Shown here in pieces: positions 44,837 to 53,845 of a stretch of 64,000 nt of DNA. Each line of letters begins with the position of its first letter. Position 1 is the stretch's first letter. A model generated the notes under the pieces. The model made no database searches and was not told the DNA's origin. It worked only from the letters and a program-made list of their open reading frames with translations. This stretch comes from Chloroflexota bacterium (GTDB lineage: Bacteria > Chloroflexota > Anaerolineae > Anaerolineales > UBA4823): assembly GCA_029265355.1 (NCBI GenBank), contig JAJUJL010000019.1, positions 1 to 64,000 on the forward strand, in the 5' to 3' direction. The position numbers and the translations under genes are program-made.

Positions 44837-46786
44837 ATGGCTGCCGCGCTCACCCCTCATCCTTCAGTTGCCTCCTCGCCCATCCAGTCCTTCTGGCGCG
44901 TTTTTCGCCGCAACCGCATGGGCATGATCGGCCTGGGAATGCTGGTCGTCATCGTCATCGTGGCGCTGCTGGCAGACGTCATCGCCCCCTACCCGCCATC
45001 TCAACCCACGAATACGGTGGCAGGTGATATCTACAACCCGCCCAGCAGCCTGCACTGGCTGGGAACCGACGACGCCGGCAAGGATGTGTTTTCCAATTTC
45101 ATCTTCGGGGCGCGCGTCTCGCTGATCGTTGGCTTCTTCGCCTCGCTGATCTCGATCTTCATCGGCGGCGTGTTGGGCATCCTCTCTGGCTATTTTGGCG
45201 GGCGCGTGGACAACCTGGTAATGCGCTTCACCGATATCATGCTGGTCATCCCCGACCTGCCGCTGATGGTGGTCATCGTGGCGCTCACCAAACCCAGCTT
45301 GATGAACATCATCTTTGTCATCGGATTATTGGGTTGGACCACCACGGCGCGCATCGTGCGCTCGCAGACCCTGGCGGTAAAATCACGCAAATTTGTACTG
45401 CGCGCCCGCGCCATCGGCTCTGGCGAGGCGCATATCATCCGGCGCCATATCCTGCCCCTGGTCATGCCGCTGCTCAGCGTGAACGCTGTGCTGGTGGTTT
45501 CCCTGGCGGTGCTGAATGAGAGCACGCTCTCTTTCCTCGGGTTGGGCGACCCTACTGCGCTCTCTTGGAGCCAGATGCTGAACTTTGCCTTTGCCCGCGG
45601 GGCGATGAGCGTGGGCGCCTGGTGGGCTTTGGCTGTGCCGGGGTTTGGCATTGTCTGGGTGGTGCTGGGGCTGACCTTGTTCGGCCAAGGATTGGAACAG
45701 GTGCTCAATCCGCGCCTGGAATTCCATCATCTTTCCCCTGGTTTGCAGCCCCAGCGCGGCAGCGCCGGCGAGTCTTTCAGCATGCTTTCCACCGGTGAAG
45801 CGCCCATCGTGGAGGTTAAGAGTGTTTCGGTGGACTACCTGACCCCCGGCAAGCCGCCCGCGCGCGCCGTGCACCAGGTGTCCTTTAGCCTGCGGCGTGG
45901 AGAAATGCTGGGACTGGTTGGCGAGAGCGGTTGCGGCAAAACCACGCTGATGTTGGCCCTGATGCGCCTGCTGCCAGCCACGGGTCAGATCAGCGCTGGA
46001 CAGGTCTTCTTCAACGGCCGCGAGCTGACCACCCTGGAAGAAGCAGCCATGCAGCAGGTGCGCTGGAAGGGCATCTCGATGATCTTCCAGGGCGCAATGA
46101 ACGCTCTCAACCCGGTGCGCACCGTCGGCGACCAGATTGCCGAGGCCATCATACGCCACGAGCCAGACTGTCCCAGAAACGAGCTGCGTGAACGAGTCGA
46201 CAAGCTGCTGGATCTGGTGGGTATCTCTGCGCAGCGCAGAGATCATTACCCACACCAGTATTCTGGCGGCATGCGCCAGCGCGCCATGATCGCCATGGCG
46301 CTGGCATGTAACCCGCAGGTGGTCATTGCCGACGAGCCCACCACCGCCCTGGATGTGATGATCCAGGCGCAGATCCTGGAACTGCTGGCCAACTTGAGCC
46401 GCAAGCTGGGCCTTTCGGTCATCTTTGTCACCCACGACCTGGGGGTGGTGGCCGAGATGTGCGACCGCGTGCTGGTGATGTACGGCGGCATGACCGCCGA
46501 GTACGCCGGCGTGGATGCGATCTACAACCAGCCCCTGCACCCCTACACACAGGAGCTGCTCAAAGCCTTTCCAGATCTCAGCCACCCCGGAGAGCGCCTG
46601 GCTTCGATCCCTGGGGTTCCACCCCGCCTTGACGCGCTGCCGCCAGGCTGCCGCTTCGCCCCACGCTGCCCGGCAGCATTCGAACGGTGCCGCCAGGAAT
46701 TGCCCGCCTTCCACCAGCCGCTGCCCCAGCACATCGTGAGCTGTCACCTGGTCGAAGGCGCAAACTTTGCGAGCGCGCAAACATGA
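44837..46786 (+). CDS. Fused oligopeptide ABC permease (DppC-like) and ATPase (DppD-like)
   Basis: This 649-residue protein has a DppC-type permease (about 1-300: FRRNRMGMIGLGMLVVIVIV, LGTDDAGKDVFS and ESTLSFLGLGDPTALSWSQM) joined by a short linker (about 300-330) to a complete ATPase with Walker A GESGCGKTT, signature YSGGMRQRAMIAMALACN, Walker B VVIADEPTTALD, and the C-terminal oligopeptide-ATPase Cys cluster (GCRFAPRCPAAFERC). The reading frame is continuous with no sign of a shift. Fused forms are known but uncommon. It overlaps the next ATPase gene by 4 bases (ATGA). Confidence 0.93.
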   Translation: MAAALTPHPSVASSPIQSFWRVFRRNRMGMIGLGMLVVIVIVALLADVIAPYPPSQPTNTVAGDIYNPPSSLHWLGTDDAGKDVFSNFIFGARVSLIVGFFASLISIFIGGVLGILSGYFGGRVDNLVMRFTDIMLVIPDLPLMVVIVALTKPSLMNIIFVIGLLGWTTTARIVRSQTLAVKSRKFVLRARAIGSGEAHIIRRHILPLVMPLLSVNAVLVVSLAVLNESTLSFLGLGDPTALSWSQMLNFAFARGAMSVGAWWALAVPGFGIVWVVLGLTLFGQGLEQVLNPRLEFHHLSPGLQPQRGSAGESFSMLSTGEAPIVEVKSVSVDYLTPGKPPARAVHQVSFSLRRGEMLGLVGESGCGKTTLMLALMRLLPATGQISAGQVFFNGRELTTLEEAAMQQVRWKGISMIFQGAMNALNPVRTVGDQIAEAIIRHEPDCPRNELRERVDKLLDLVGISAQRRDHYPHQYSGGMRQRAMIAMALACNPQVVIADEPTTALDVMIQAQILELLANLSRKLGLSVIFVTHDLGVVAEMCDRVLVMYGGMTAEYAGVDAIYNQPLHPYTQELLKAFPDLSHPGERLASIPGVPPRLDALPPGCRFAPRCPAAFERCRQELPAFHQPLPQHIVSCHLVEGANFASAQT

Positions 46787-47784
46787 GCGACACGATCCTC
46801 GAGGTGCACAACCTCTACAAACACTTTCAAGCAGGCCGGCCTTCCCTCTTTTCCAGGCAGGAGCGCTTCGTGCACGCTGTGGATGGCGTCAGCTTTACCC
46901 TGGCGCGGGGGCAAACCCTGGCGCTGGTTGGTGAAAGCGGCTGCGGCAAGTCCACACTGGCCTTGACTTTGATGGGGCTGGAAGTGCCCACGCGCGGCGA
47001 GATCATTTTCAACGGGCAAAACATCGGGCAACTGGATCACAATGGACGCCGCCAGATGCGCCAGCATATCCAGATGATCTTCCAGGACCCGTACGAGTCG
47101 CTCAATCCCACCCAGACCATCGGCGAGATCGTCGCCGAGCCGCTGCACGTGCACCGCCTGGCAACCGAGCGCAGCGAGCGCGAGCGGCGGGTGATGCAGG
47201 CTCTGGAAGACGCCGGGCTGAAACCTGCACAGGAATACCTGCATCGCTTCCCACACCAGCTTTCGGGCGGTCAGCGCCAGCGCGTGGTGATCGCCTCCGC
47301 CCTGGTATTGGAGCCTGCCCTGCTGCTGGCTGATGAACCGGTATCCATGCTGGATGTCTCGATCCGGGCTGAGATACTCAACCTGCTGGGCGAGCTGCGC
47401 GAAAAGCGCCAGATTTCTGTGGTCTTCATCACCCATGACCTGGGAACGGTGGGCTATGTCGCTGACCGGGCAGCGGTGATGTACTTGGGACGCATCGTAG
47501 AGATTGGCGATACCCGGCGAGTGCTGGAAAACCCGCAGCACCCCTACACCAAAGCGTTGCTTTCGGTCGTTCCGGTGCCCAACCCGCGCCTGCGCCGCCA
47601 GCGCATCATCCTGCAAGGCGAAACGCCCAACCCGATCGACATTCCAGGCGGCTGCCGCTTCCACCCGCGCTGCCCGCTGGCAACCGCCGCCTGTCGGGAA
47701 AGCGAGCCGGCGCTCATCCAGCTTGGCGAGCAGCGAACTGGCCAGCCCGCTGCCGACCACCAGGCTGCATGCCTGCTGCTATGA
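46783..47784 (+). CDS. Oligopeptide ABC transporter ATPase (DppF/OppF-like)
   Basis: This 333-residue ATPase has Walker A GESGCGKST, signature LSGGQRQRVVIASALVLE, Walker B LLLADEPVSMLD and the C-terminal GCRFHPRCPLATAAC Cys motif of the family. It forms the ATPase pair with the fused DppD part of the previous gene. It overlaps the previous gene by ATGA and the next by ATGA, so translation is coupled through all three. Confidence 0.94.
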   Translation: MSDTILEVHNLYKHFQAGRPSLFSRQERFVHAVDGVSFTLARGQTLALVGESGCGKSTLALTLMGLEVPTRGEIIFNGQNIGQLDHNGRRQMRQHIQMIFQDPYESLNPTQTIGEIVAEPLHVHRLATERSERERRVMQALEDAGLKPAQEYLHRFPHQLSGGQRQRVVIASALVLEPALLLADEPVSMLDVSIRAEILNLLGELREKRQISVVFITHDLGTVGYVADRAAVMYLGRIVEIGDTRRVLENPQHPYTKALLSVVPVPNPRLRRQRIILQGETPNPIDIPGGCRFHPRCPLATAACRESEPALIQLGEQRTGQPAADHQAACLLL

Positions 47785-48788
47785 ACAGCCGCCAACGCTT
47801 CCTGGAAACCCTGCGCGGCGGTTCCCCCGACCACCCACCGCTCTTCCCGGAGGGCATTCGCGAAGAGGTGCTGCGCGCCTGGCGGCGCCAGGGTTTGCCG
47901 CCCTGCAAGCCACTGGGTGAACTGTTCTATTACGATGAATTTGAAGAGCTGGCGCCAGATATCTATCCGCGACCCTACCCGAGAGACTGGTCGCAGCCGG
48001 GCAAAGTGGCGCGCGAGCTGCGCCGGCGGCTGGATCCTGACGATGCGCGACGCCTGCCTGAGGATTGGCCGTTGCGAGTGAGAAACTGGCAAGGGCGGCA
48101 GCACCCGCTCTTCCTGCGCCTGCACCAGGGTCTGTTTTTGAGCCTGGGCATCGAAGATTGGCCGCGTTTCAGAGAAGCCATTTTCCTGCTCGTGGATGAG
48201 CCAGCTTTCGTCCACGAAGTTCTGCAATTGCAGGCAGAATTTGCCGCCCGCCTGGCCAGGAACATCTTGCAACAGGTGGACGTGGACGCAGTCATCTTCA
48301 GCGAGCCGATCGCCAGCAACCACGACTCGTTGGTCTCGCCGCGCATGTACCGGGAATTCTTGTTGAACAGCTTGGGACCGATCTTCGAGACGCTTGCCCA
48401 CTTTCACGTTCCCGTGTTGATCTGGCGCTCGTACGCCAACCCGCGTGCCCTGATTGCTGAAGTGGCGCGCTCGCCATTCAACGCCATCTGGATTTGCGAA
48501 GCCCCTTGTGGCGCCATGAATTACAACCTGCTGCGCAACACGCTGGGCAGCAACCTGGGGCTGATCGGCGGCATTGACTCCGATGTGCTGCGCCAGGGAC
48601 CGGAGGATATTCGTCGCGCCGTGCAAGCCGTGCTGCCGCTGGCTCAGCAGGGAAGGTTTGTACCATTAGCCGACGGGCGTGTGCGCCGCGACGTTCCCTT
48701 CCAGAATTACGCCTTCTACCGCCGCACCCTTGAAGACAGCTTTTTAGCGCCACACCGCCCGTTACAGCCAGAATTTCAACAAGCATAG
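47781..48788 (+). CDS. Uroporphyrinogen decarboxylase-like (URO-D/MtaA) protein
   Basis: This 335-residue protein begins MNSRQRFLETLRGGSPDHPP, the family N terminus, and has DVDAVIFSEPIASNHDSLVS, SPRMYREFLLNSLGPIFETL, LIGGIDSDVLRQGPEDIRRA and GRFVPLADGRVRRDVPFQNY, all in the expected URO-D TIM-barrel order. Members of this branch are often corrinoid methyltransferases rather than haem enzymes; no corrinoid protein gene is adjacent. The ATG 47781 overlaps the ATPase stop. Cotranscription with an importer suggests that it metabolises the imported compound, an inference. Confidence 0.85.
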   Translation: MNSRQRFLETLRGGSPDHPPLFPEGIREEVLRAWRRQGLPPCKPLGELFYYDEFEELAPDIYPRPYPRDWSQPGKVARELRRRLDPDDARRLPEDWPLRVRNWQGRQHPLFLRLHQGLFLSLGIEDWPRFREAIFLLVDEPAFVHEVLQLQAEFAARLARNILQQVDVDAVIFSEPIASNHDSLVSPRMYREFLLNSLGPIFETLAHFHVPVLIWRSYANPRALIAEVARSPFNAIWICEAPCGAMNYNLLRNTLGSNLGLIGGIDSDVLRQGPEDIRRAVQAVLPLAQQGRFVPLADGRVRRDVPFQNYAFYRRTLEDSFLAPHRPLQPEFQQA

Positions 48789-49042
48789 TTCTGTCGGTTA
48801 ATTTCGCCGCGCTGCACAGGCAACGATCGATTGGCGTTTCACGATCCCTGATACCGGGATATGCTTAAAAAATTCTGCCAGATGAGAGAAAAATGGCTGG
48901 CCTCAGCTGCCTCCTAAAGACTCCTTGACCTGGCCCGCGATCGGCAGCAATGGAAGAATGGCGCCTGCTGGGCTGAGATATCGTATCTCTACCTGCTCAC
49001 AAAGCCTGGTTGATGGCTACCAGGTATCCCGCTGAAACAGGA

Positions 49043-49936
49043 TCAATAAACCTCTGGCACGAAGGTCTGGTCGCTGATTGGCGGGCGAACGTAGCCGATA
49101 TCCTTCTGGCGCGGCGGCAGTTCGATGGGCTCGGGTGTCAAATCCTCGTATGGGATCTGGCTCAGCAGATGACTGATGCAGTTGAGCCGGGCGCGCTTCT
49201 TGTCGTCCGAGTTGACCACCCACCAGGGCGCCTGTTTGATGTCAGTGTATTTGAACATCTCATCTTTGGCCTGGGAATACTCCACCCAGCGCGAGCGCGA
49301 TTGCAAGTCCATCGGGCTCAGTTTCCAGCGCTTGGTGGGATCGTCGATGCGCGCCTGGAAACGCCGCTCCTGCTCCTCATCGCTGACCGAGAACCAGTAT
49401 TTGATCAAGATGATTCCCGATCGCACCAGCATGCGTTCGAACTCCGGGCAAGAGCGCAAGAATTCGCGGTATTCCTCATCGGTGCAAAACCCCATCACCC
49501 GCTCCACGCCGGCCCGGTTGTACCAACTGCGGTCGAAGAGCACCATCTCGCCGGCTGCCGGCAAGTGTGCAACGTAGCGCTGGAAATACCACTGGGTGCG
49601 CTCACGCTCTGTGGGGGCAGGCAGCGCCACCACCCGCGCCACGCGGGGATTCAGGCATTCGGTGATGCGCTTGATCACGCCCCCCTTGCCAGCGGCATCG
49701 CGACCTTCGAAGATCACGATCACCTTTAAACCCTTGGCTTTGATCCATTCCTGGAGTTTCACCAGTTCGATTTGCAACCGGCGTAGCTCTTCAAGGTAAA
49801 CTTTGTTTTTCATTTTCTCACGCGGCAGATGCTCCTGCGCAACATTTCCCCCTTGATTCGCCTGCCTCGCTTCGCCGGTCTGCAAAGTTTCGGTTTTTTC
49901 TGACTTGCCATTCGAGCGCTTATTCTTTTTGCCCAT
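49043..49936 (-). CDS. ppk2: Polyphosphate kinase 2 (PPK2 family)
   Basis: This 297-residue protein has Walker A FEGRDAAGKGGVIKR, the lid motif RERTQWYFQRYVAHLP, Walker B-like EMVLFDRSWYNRAGVERVMG and the C-terminal YVRPPISDQTFVPEVY. It transfers phosphate between polyphosphate and nucleotides (class I, single domain). The N-terminal ~65 residues are Lys/Glu-rich and probably disordered. ATG 49936 has GGGAGG five bases upstream; the frame is open further but without a ribosome site. It stands alone. Confidence 0.94.
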   Translation of the reverse strand: MGKKNKRSNGKSEKTETLQTGEARQANQGGNVAQEHLPREKMKNKVYLEELRRLQIELVKLQEWIKAKGLKVIVIFEGRDAAGKGGVIKRITECLNPRVARVVALPAPTERERTQWYFQRYVAHLPAAGEMVLFDRSWYNRAGVERVMGFCTDEEYREFLRSCPEFERMLVRSGIILIKYWFSVSDEEQERRFQARIDDPTKRWKLSPMDLQSRSRWVEYSQAKDEMFKYTDIKQAPWWVVNSDDKKRARLNCISHLLSQIPYEDLTPEPIELPPRQKDIGYVRPPISDQTFVPEVY

Positions 49937-50249
49937 CTTGCCTCCCGCTGGAAGACCTAAACGTTTCCGCACCCAGCACACATCCGGATGCACGCAGCTT
50001 GCAAGCGAGCTACGCAACTGCAGCGCGCTATAACATAATTATAGGAAAAGTGGTTGGCATGTCAAATTGTAAATACATAGAACTTCCCCTCACTCTTGGA
50101 CAACGCAATGCCAACGCCTGCAAAGCCGTATCCGGAACCTGCAAACTGCGTCACAAACTATAGCACCCTGGTGCTCGCGTTGATACGTTCTCCAGCGTAA
50201 CCCCGCGTTTCTGCCGAATCCCCTTTTCATCTGTCCACTTAGGAGGGCT

Positions 50250-51491
50250 ATGTTCAAGCGACGATGGTACCTGGCAACCATTTTGGGCGCGTTGCTGTTA
50301 GCGGCTGCTCTGGCAATCGTCATGCCAGCATCCGCCAAGCAATCTCCGCTCACCCCAATAGAAAGATTGGGAAAGGCAATTTATTTCGACACCCGGCTTT
50401 CGCAACCTGAAGGGCAGGCCTGTGCAAGCTGTCATGCGCCTGAAGCAGGCTTTACGGGCCCCGATTCGTCTATCAACCTGACCACCGCGGTATACCCGGG
50501 GGCAGTGCCGACGCGATTTGGAAACCGTAAGCCGCCGAGCGCCGCCTATGCCGGCGATAGCCCGATCTTCTACTTCGATGAGGTCGAAGGGCTGTGGATT
50601 GGCGGCATGTTCTGGGATGGGCGCGCCACCGGTTGGACGCTGGGAGATCCACTGGCAGAACAAGCCCAGGGGCCGTTTCTCAACCCTCTGGAGCATAACC
50701 TGCCTGATGTGGTGAGCTTTTGTGAGAAGATTCAAACTGCCCCCTATGCCACGCTCTTCAAGAACGTGTGGGGCGGCAAGGGGCTGCGCTGCAAGAGCGA
50801 TGGTGATGCATACCTGGTCTATGAGCAAGCGGCGCGTTCGATAGCCGCTTACGAGCGCTCCATTGAAGTCAGCCCGTTCAGCTCCAAGTACGACGCCTTC
50901 CTGCAAGGGCGGGCGCAGCTCACCGAACAGGAAGCCTGGGGGATGGAATTGTTCAATGGCAAAGGCATGTGCAACCTGTGCCACATCTCAGAGCCCGGAA
51001 CGCTGGACCAACCACCGTTGTTCACCGATTTCTCCTACGACAACCTGGGCATTCCGCGCAATCCGGACAACCCGTTCTATGAGAACCTGGCGTACAACCC
51101 GGAAGGTGAAGATTGGATTGACCCTGGGCTGGGCGGGTTCTTGATGAGCGCCGGCTATCCAGCGGACCTTTATGAGCCCGAGTTGGGCAAGCACAAGGTG
51201 CCGACGCTGCGCAACGTAGATCGGCGACCTTACCCCGAATTTATCAAGGCCTATGGGCACAATGGTTACTTCAAATCGTTGGAAGCTATCGTGCATTTCT
51301 ACAACACGCGCGACGTGCTGCCAACCTGCGATGGGCAGACCTACACTCAGCCCGGCGTTGACTGCTGGCCGGCGCCTGAAGTGGAGCAAAATGTCAATAT
51401 CGATGAGCTAGGCAACCTGGGGTTGACCGAACTCGAAGAAGCTGCCATTGTGGCGTTCATGCGTACGCTCTCAGATGGCTATATGCCGTAA
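50250..51491 (+). CDS. Di-haem cytochrome c peroxidase-like protein
   Basis: This 413-residue protein has a signal or anchor helix (about 8-30, ending PASAK), haem site CASCH at about 57 and haem site CNLCH at about 248, with LGKAIYFDTRLSQPEG before the first and KVPTLRNVDRRPYPEFIKAY later. This is the CcpA/MauG layout. It is exported and reduces peroxide or modifies a partner protein. AGGAGGG precedes the ATG. The gene stands alone; the electron donor is not in the window. Confidence 0.92.
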   Translation: MFKRRWYLATILGALLLAAALAIVMPASAKQSPLTPIERLGKAIYFDTRLSQPEGQACASCHAPEAGFTGPDSSINLTTAVYPGAVPTRFGNRKPPSAAYAGDSPIFYFDEVEGLWIGGMFWDGRATGWTLGDPLAEQAQGPFLNPLEHNLPDVVSFCEKIQTAPYATLFKNVWGGKGLRCKSDGDAYLVYEQAARSIAAYERSIEVSPFSSKYDAFLQGRAQLTEQEAWGMELFNGKGMCNLCHISEPGTLDQPPLFTDFSYDNLGIPRNPDNPFYENLAYNPEGEDWIDPGLGGFLMSAGYPADLYEPELGKHKVPTLRNVDRRPYPEFIKAYGHNGYFKSLEAIVHFYNTRDVLPTCDGQTYTQPGVDCWPAPEVEQNVNIDELGNLGLTELEEAAIVAFMRTLSDGYMP

Positions 51492-51527
51492 GGCTATGTC
51501 AAAATCCACACGCTGGAGAACGTGAAC

Positions 51528-51564
51528 GCCGGCTCCTGGGCGGTGGGGCTGCCCAGGAGCCGGC
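51528..51564. terminator. Strong hairpin between convergent peroxidase and acyltransferase genes
   Basis: GCCGGCTCCTGGGC (51528-51541) pairs perfectly with GCCCAGGAGCCGGC (51551-51564), a 14-bp stem with a nine-base loop. It lies just 5 bases from the acyltransferase stop and 37 bases from the peroxidase stop. It lacks a long T run on either side, but its position suggests a bidirectional terminator. Confidence 0.6.
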
Positions 51565-51568
51565 CGAT

Positions 51569-52492
51569 TTATACCGAGGGGATCTCATCGCCAGCCTGCG
51601 CCAGGTGCCACGCCAACAGCGCCTCCGCCCGTGCAGCGATCACAGGCAACAGCGGCCCTTCCCCGGCTTGCTTTTTCAACTCCGCTACACCGACCGATTG
51701 GGCAAAAGTCAGGCGTGGCTGGAATTCCAGGCGATATTTCCAAAACAACTGCAGCATAACCTGGATGAACTCTGCCACGCGTTGCCGGTCGCGAACTTTG
51801 CTGCGCAGTCTCACCAGAGGGTGATTGAGAGAGGTCTCGGCAAGCACATGGCTAACGGTGGTCAAGACCAAGCGCACATCTGGCACACTCTGCATGAAAA
51901 TCTGCAAGCTCTTCGACCAGTTTTTGATGGCTTGCACCGCACCGGGTTGAACCGCCGGGTCGGGATCCATGCGACCGCTGGGAAAAATGAGCAATGAGCC
52001 GCTGGCGTGCAAGTGACGCAGCGCGGCTCTCACCACCCTCATCCTCGAATGCGGATCATCCCGGGTAAATAAAAAATGCTCTCCGGCATTGGGGAAGCTT
52101 TCAAAAAACGGCGCACCCGATACGATGATCTTCAAGTCACTCCGAGGGATGCAGGAAGCGATGGCAATCGAGTCATAGGCGCCAGGGTGATTCGACGCCA
52201 CGATCAGTGGACCCTGGGTTGGGAGATTTTGCTGTCCGCTCACCTGGATGCGATCCACAAACAATTTCAGCGCCCAGGCTGCTGCTTGAGGGAAGCCATG
52301 GCGAGCGACCCGTTCATCAAACTCTGCGGCGATATGGGAGAAACGGCTGGCGGGCACGTAGATGAAAGGCCAAATCACGCGGCTGATAACGCCCTGCGGC
52401 TGCAATCCCAGCGTCTTATAAATTTCTTCCATCAAGCAGCTTCTCAAATGGGTAACAAGCTGCGGACTGGCAACTACCGTGGCATTCACCAT
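51569..52492 (-). CDS. Lysophospholipid acyltransferase-like (PlsC family) protein
   Basis: This protein of about 307 residues has the acyltransferase motif 1 ASNHPGAYDSIAI (HPGAYD = HX4D), motif with FLFTRDDPHSRMRVVRAALR, and LLIFPSGRMDPD as the PEG-like motif 3. It probably acylates a lysophospholipid or related glycerolipid at the membrane. The start is uncertain: ATG 52492 (MVNATVV) is used; ATG 52432 (MEEIYKTLG) has a better-spaced GAGAAG. Confidence 0.8.
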   Translation of the reverse strand: MVNATVVASPQLVTHLRSCLMEEIYKTLGLQPQGVISRVIWPFIYVPASRFSHIAAEFDERVARHGFPQAAAWALKLFVDRIQVSGQQNLPTQGPLIVASNHPGAYDSIAIASCIPRSDLKIIVSGAPFFESFPNAGEHFLFTRDDPHSRMRVVRAALRHLHASGSLLIFPSGRMDPDPAVQPGAVQAIKNWSKSLQIFMQSVPDVRLVLTTVSHVLAETSLNHPLVRLRSKVRDRQRVAEFIQVMLQLFWKYRLEFQPRLTFAQSVGVAELKKQAGEGPLLPVIAARAEALLAWHLAQAGDEIPSV

Positions 52493-52611
52493 GGGGAAAT
52501 ACCTCACCGACTGCCAGGCGCCCAAACCACGCCGCGGACCCTGGCGCCACTTGTGAGTCGATCACTCAATAAAAATGGCACAGGTGCTCACGATTGTCAA
52601 GAGCAGTCAAG

Positions 52612-52726
52612 CTAAGTAAACCGCCGAAAGTGTTTAGAATAAATCCGCCATTGCGTCGGCGGTTTACTCCAGGGTTTCGCCGGTGCTCGTTCACATTTTT
52701 ATAAAAACACTTCCGGCGAAACACCT
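52612..52726 (-). repeat. Double-hairpin intergenic repeat, copy 3
   Basis: In reverse orientation: CTAAGTAAACCGCCGAAAGTG (first 20 bases at 52612-52631) opens hairpin 2, whose partner GGCGGTTTACTCC is at about 52669; hairpin 1 is GGGTTTCGCCGGTG facing TTCCGGCGAAACACC (about 52711-52725). It is nearly identical to copy 6 at 60162, 7.5 kb away. Confidence 0.88.
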
Positions 52727-52747
52727 AAATTCGGGAGATCAAAACAA

Positions 52748-52777
52748 TAAGCCGGGATCCCTTTGGAACCCGGCTTA
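52748..52777 (-). terminator. Terminator of the SWIM zinc-finger gene
   Basis: TAAGCCGGG (52748-52756) pairs with CCCGGCTTA (52769-52777), followed on the minus strand by TTGTTTT. It is 26 bases after the stop at 52804, with repeat copy 3 directly beyond it. Confidence 0.85.
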
Positions 52778-52803
52778 CGCTGCGCGATTTGCGGCTGCCT
52801 CAA

Positions 52804-53046
52804 CTATTGAAAAATCGTTTCCGGCAGCATGCCTTCCAGGATGATCTCAAGCGCCATGGTATGGCTGCAACGACCGCGAGTCTGGAAGAAGTCGCAGTCG
52901 CACTGCCAGGCACCATTGATGAGGTGCACAGTGTGGGGGTTGTTTTCGCCTTTGAAGGTGACAGTAAGCGCCTCGAACTCGATGCGATCCTTCTCTGCGG
53001 CATAGCGCTTGGCTTTCTCAATCTTGCCGATCATCCCATAGTCCAT
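52804..53046 (-). CDS. SWIM zinc-finger protein (80 residues)
   Basis: This 80-residue protein consists of little more than a SWIM zinc finger: CDCDFFQTRGRCSHTMALE gives the C-x-C-x(n)-C-x-H pattern, preceded by two beta strands (FEALTVTFKGENNPHTVHLI). SWIM fingers bind DNA or protein and usually occur in larger proteins such as SWI2/SNF2 helicases; none is adjacent. The ATG follows AAAGGAGACTTTCAG. A hairpin at 53139-53162 separates it from the upstream membrane protein gene. Confidence 0.88.
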   Translation of the reverse strand: MDYGMIGKIEKAKRYAAEKDRIEFEALTVTFKGENNPHTVHLINGAWQCDCDFFQTRGRCSHTMALEIILEGMLPETIFQ

Positions 53047-53138
53047 TCTGAAAGTCTCCTTTCGTTCGATAGTCCTCAGACTGACGCTGTTGATGGGAGC
53101 TTAGCCCTCCCGGTGAACTGCAACGCTTCAAATCAAAA

Positions 53139-53162
53139 GGCACGCGCTGAGAGGCGCGTGCC
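53139..53162 (-). terminator. Terminator-like hairpin upstream of the SWIM gene
   Basis: GGCACGCGC (53139-53147) pairs with GCGCGTGCC (53154-53162) around a six-base loop; on the minus strand TTTTGATT follows. It would stop read-through from the 53796 gene or act as an attenuator for the SWIM gene 90 bases downstream. Confidence 0.7.
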
Positions 53163-53295
53163 TGGGTATCCTTTGAAGTTCATATTCCTGATAAGCATCG
53201 TGCATACCGGTCTCTCTGTACCTGATCTGAGTATAAGCGGAGTCAGGCGGAAAGTCAACCAGGGAATCAATTTTTAAGAGATGGAATCGCCTGCC

Positions 53296-53409
53296 AGGTG
53301 TTTCGCCGGAAGTGGTTTTACAAAAATGCGAATGAACATCAGCGAAACTCTGGAGTAAACCGCTATTGCGACGACCGATTTACCCTATACACTTTCGGCG
53401 GTTTCCTTA
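53296..53409 (+). repeat. Double-hairpin intergenic repeat, copy 4
   Basis: Forward orientation: AGGTGTTTCGCCGGAAGTGG at 53296, first stem closed by CAGCGAAAC (about 53340), second stem GAGTAAACCGC (about 53353) facing CGGCGGTTT (about 53396-53404). Its last bases (CTTAA) contain the TAA stop of the minus-strand gene at 53407, so element and gene overlap by three bases. Confidence 0.88.
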
Positions 53410-53796
53410 ATCTCGGCTGTGCTCGTGCGTGCGCTCGGAATCGCCTACCAGCAACGCCAAAATGATCGAAACCAGGCTGACCACGATTGAACCGAGTAAC
53501 GCCGACCAGAAGCCATCCACCATAAAACCCACCCGAAAAGATCGCCCAATATAGCCTGCCAGGTAGAAGAGAAAAGTGTTAATCAGCAGGGTAAACAGTC
53601 CCAGCGTGAGCAAGATCAATGGGCAGGTTAGCAGCTTGAGCAGGGGATTTAGCAGCGCATTGACCACGCCAAAAATAAGCGCCAGCCAGATGTACGAGGT
53701 CCAGTTGGGGTTCTGGGGCGAGATACCTGGCACCAGGGCCACCGCCACATACAATGCGATTGCATTGATTGCCCAACGAATGAGAAAACGGTTCAT
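53407..53796 (-). CDS. Phage-holin-4-superfamily-like four-helix membrane protein
   Basis: This 129-residue protein has four helices and the family pattern ALYVAVALVPGISPQNPNWT, LIFGVVNALLNPLLKLLTCP and LILLTLGLFTLLINTFLFYL (PF04020-type, also called YvlD-like). The name refers to a resemblance to holins; in free-living bacteria it is a chromosomal membrane protein of unknown role, sometimes stress-induced. AAGGAGCGCTCT precedes the ATG. The C-terminal tail SERTHEHSRD ends at the repeat copy 4. Confidence 0.88.
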   Translation of the reverse strand: MNRFLIRWAINAIALYVAVALVPGISPQNPNWTSYIWLALIFGVVNALLNPLLKLLTCPLILLTLGLFTLLINTFLFYLAGYIGRSFRVGFMVDGFWSALLGSIVVSLVSIILALLVGDSERTHEHSRD

Positions 53797-53845
53797 AGAG
53801 CGCTCCTTTCACTTACTCTACGAAATACCAGGTAGTTAGTTGCGA

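Noticed and set aside
45383-47760. Long antisense open frames over the importer ATPase genes
   Set aside because: They lie opposite clear ABC ATPase motifs and have no recognisable domain or ribosome site.
53407-53796. Prophage holin
   Set aside because: Despite the family name, there is no endolysin, portal, terminase or integrase in the window; this family is common on chromosomes.
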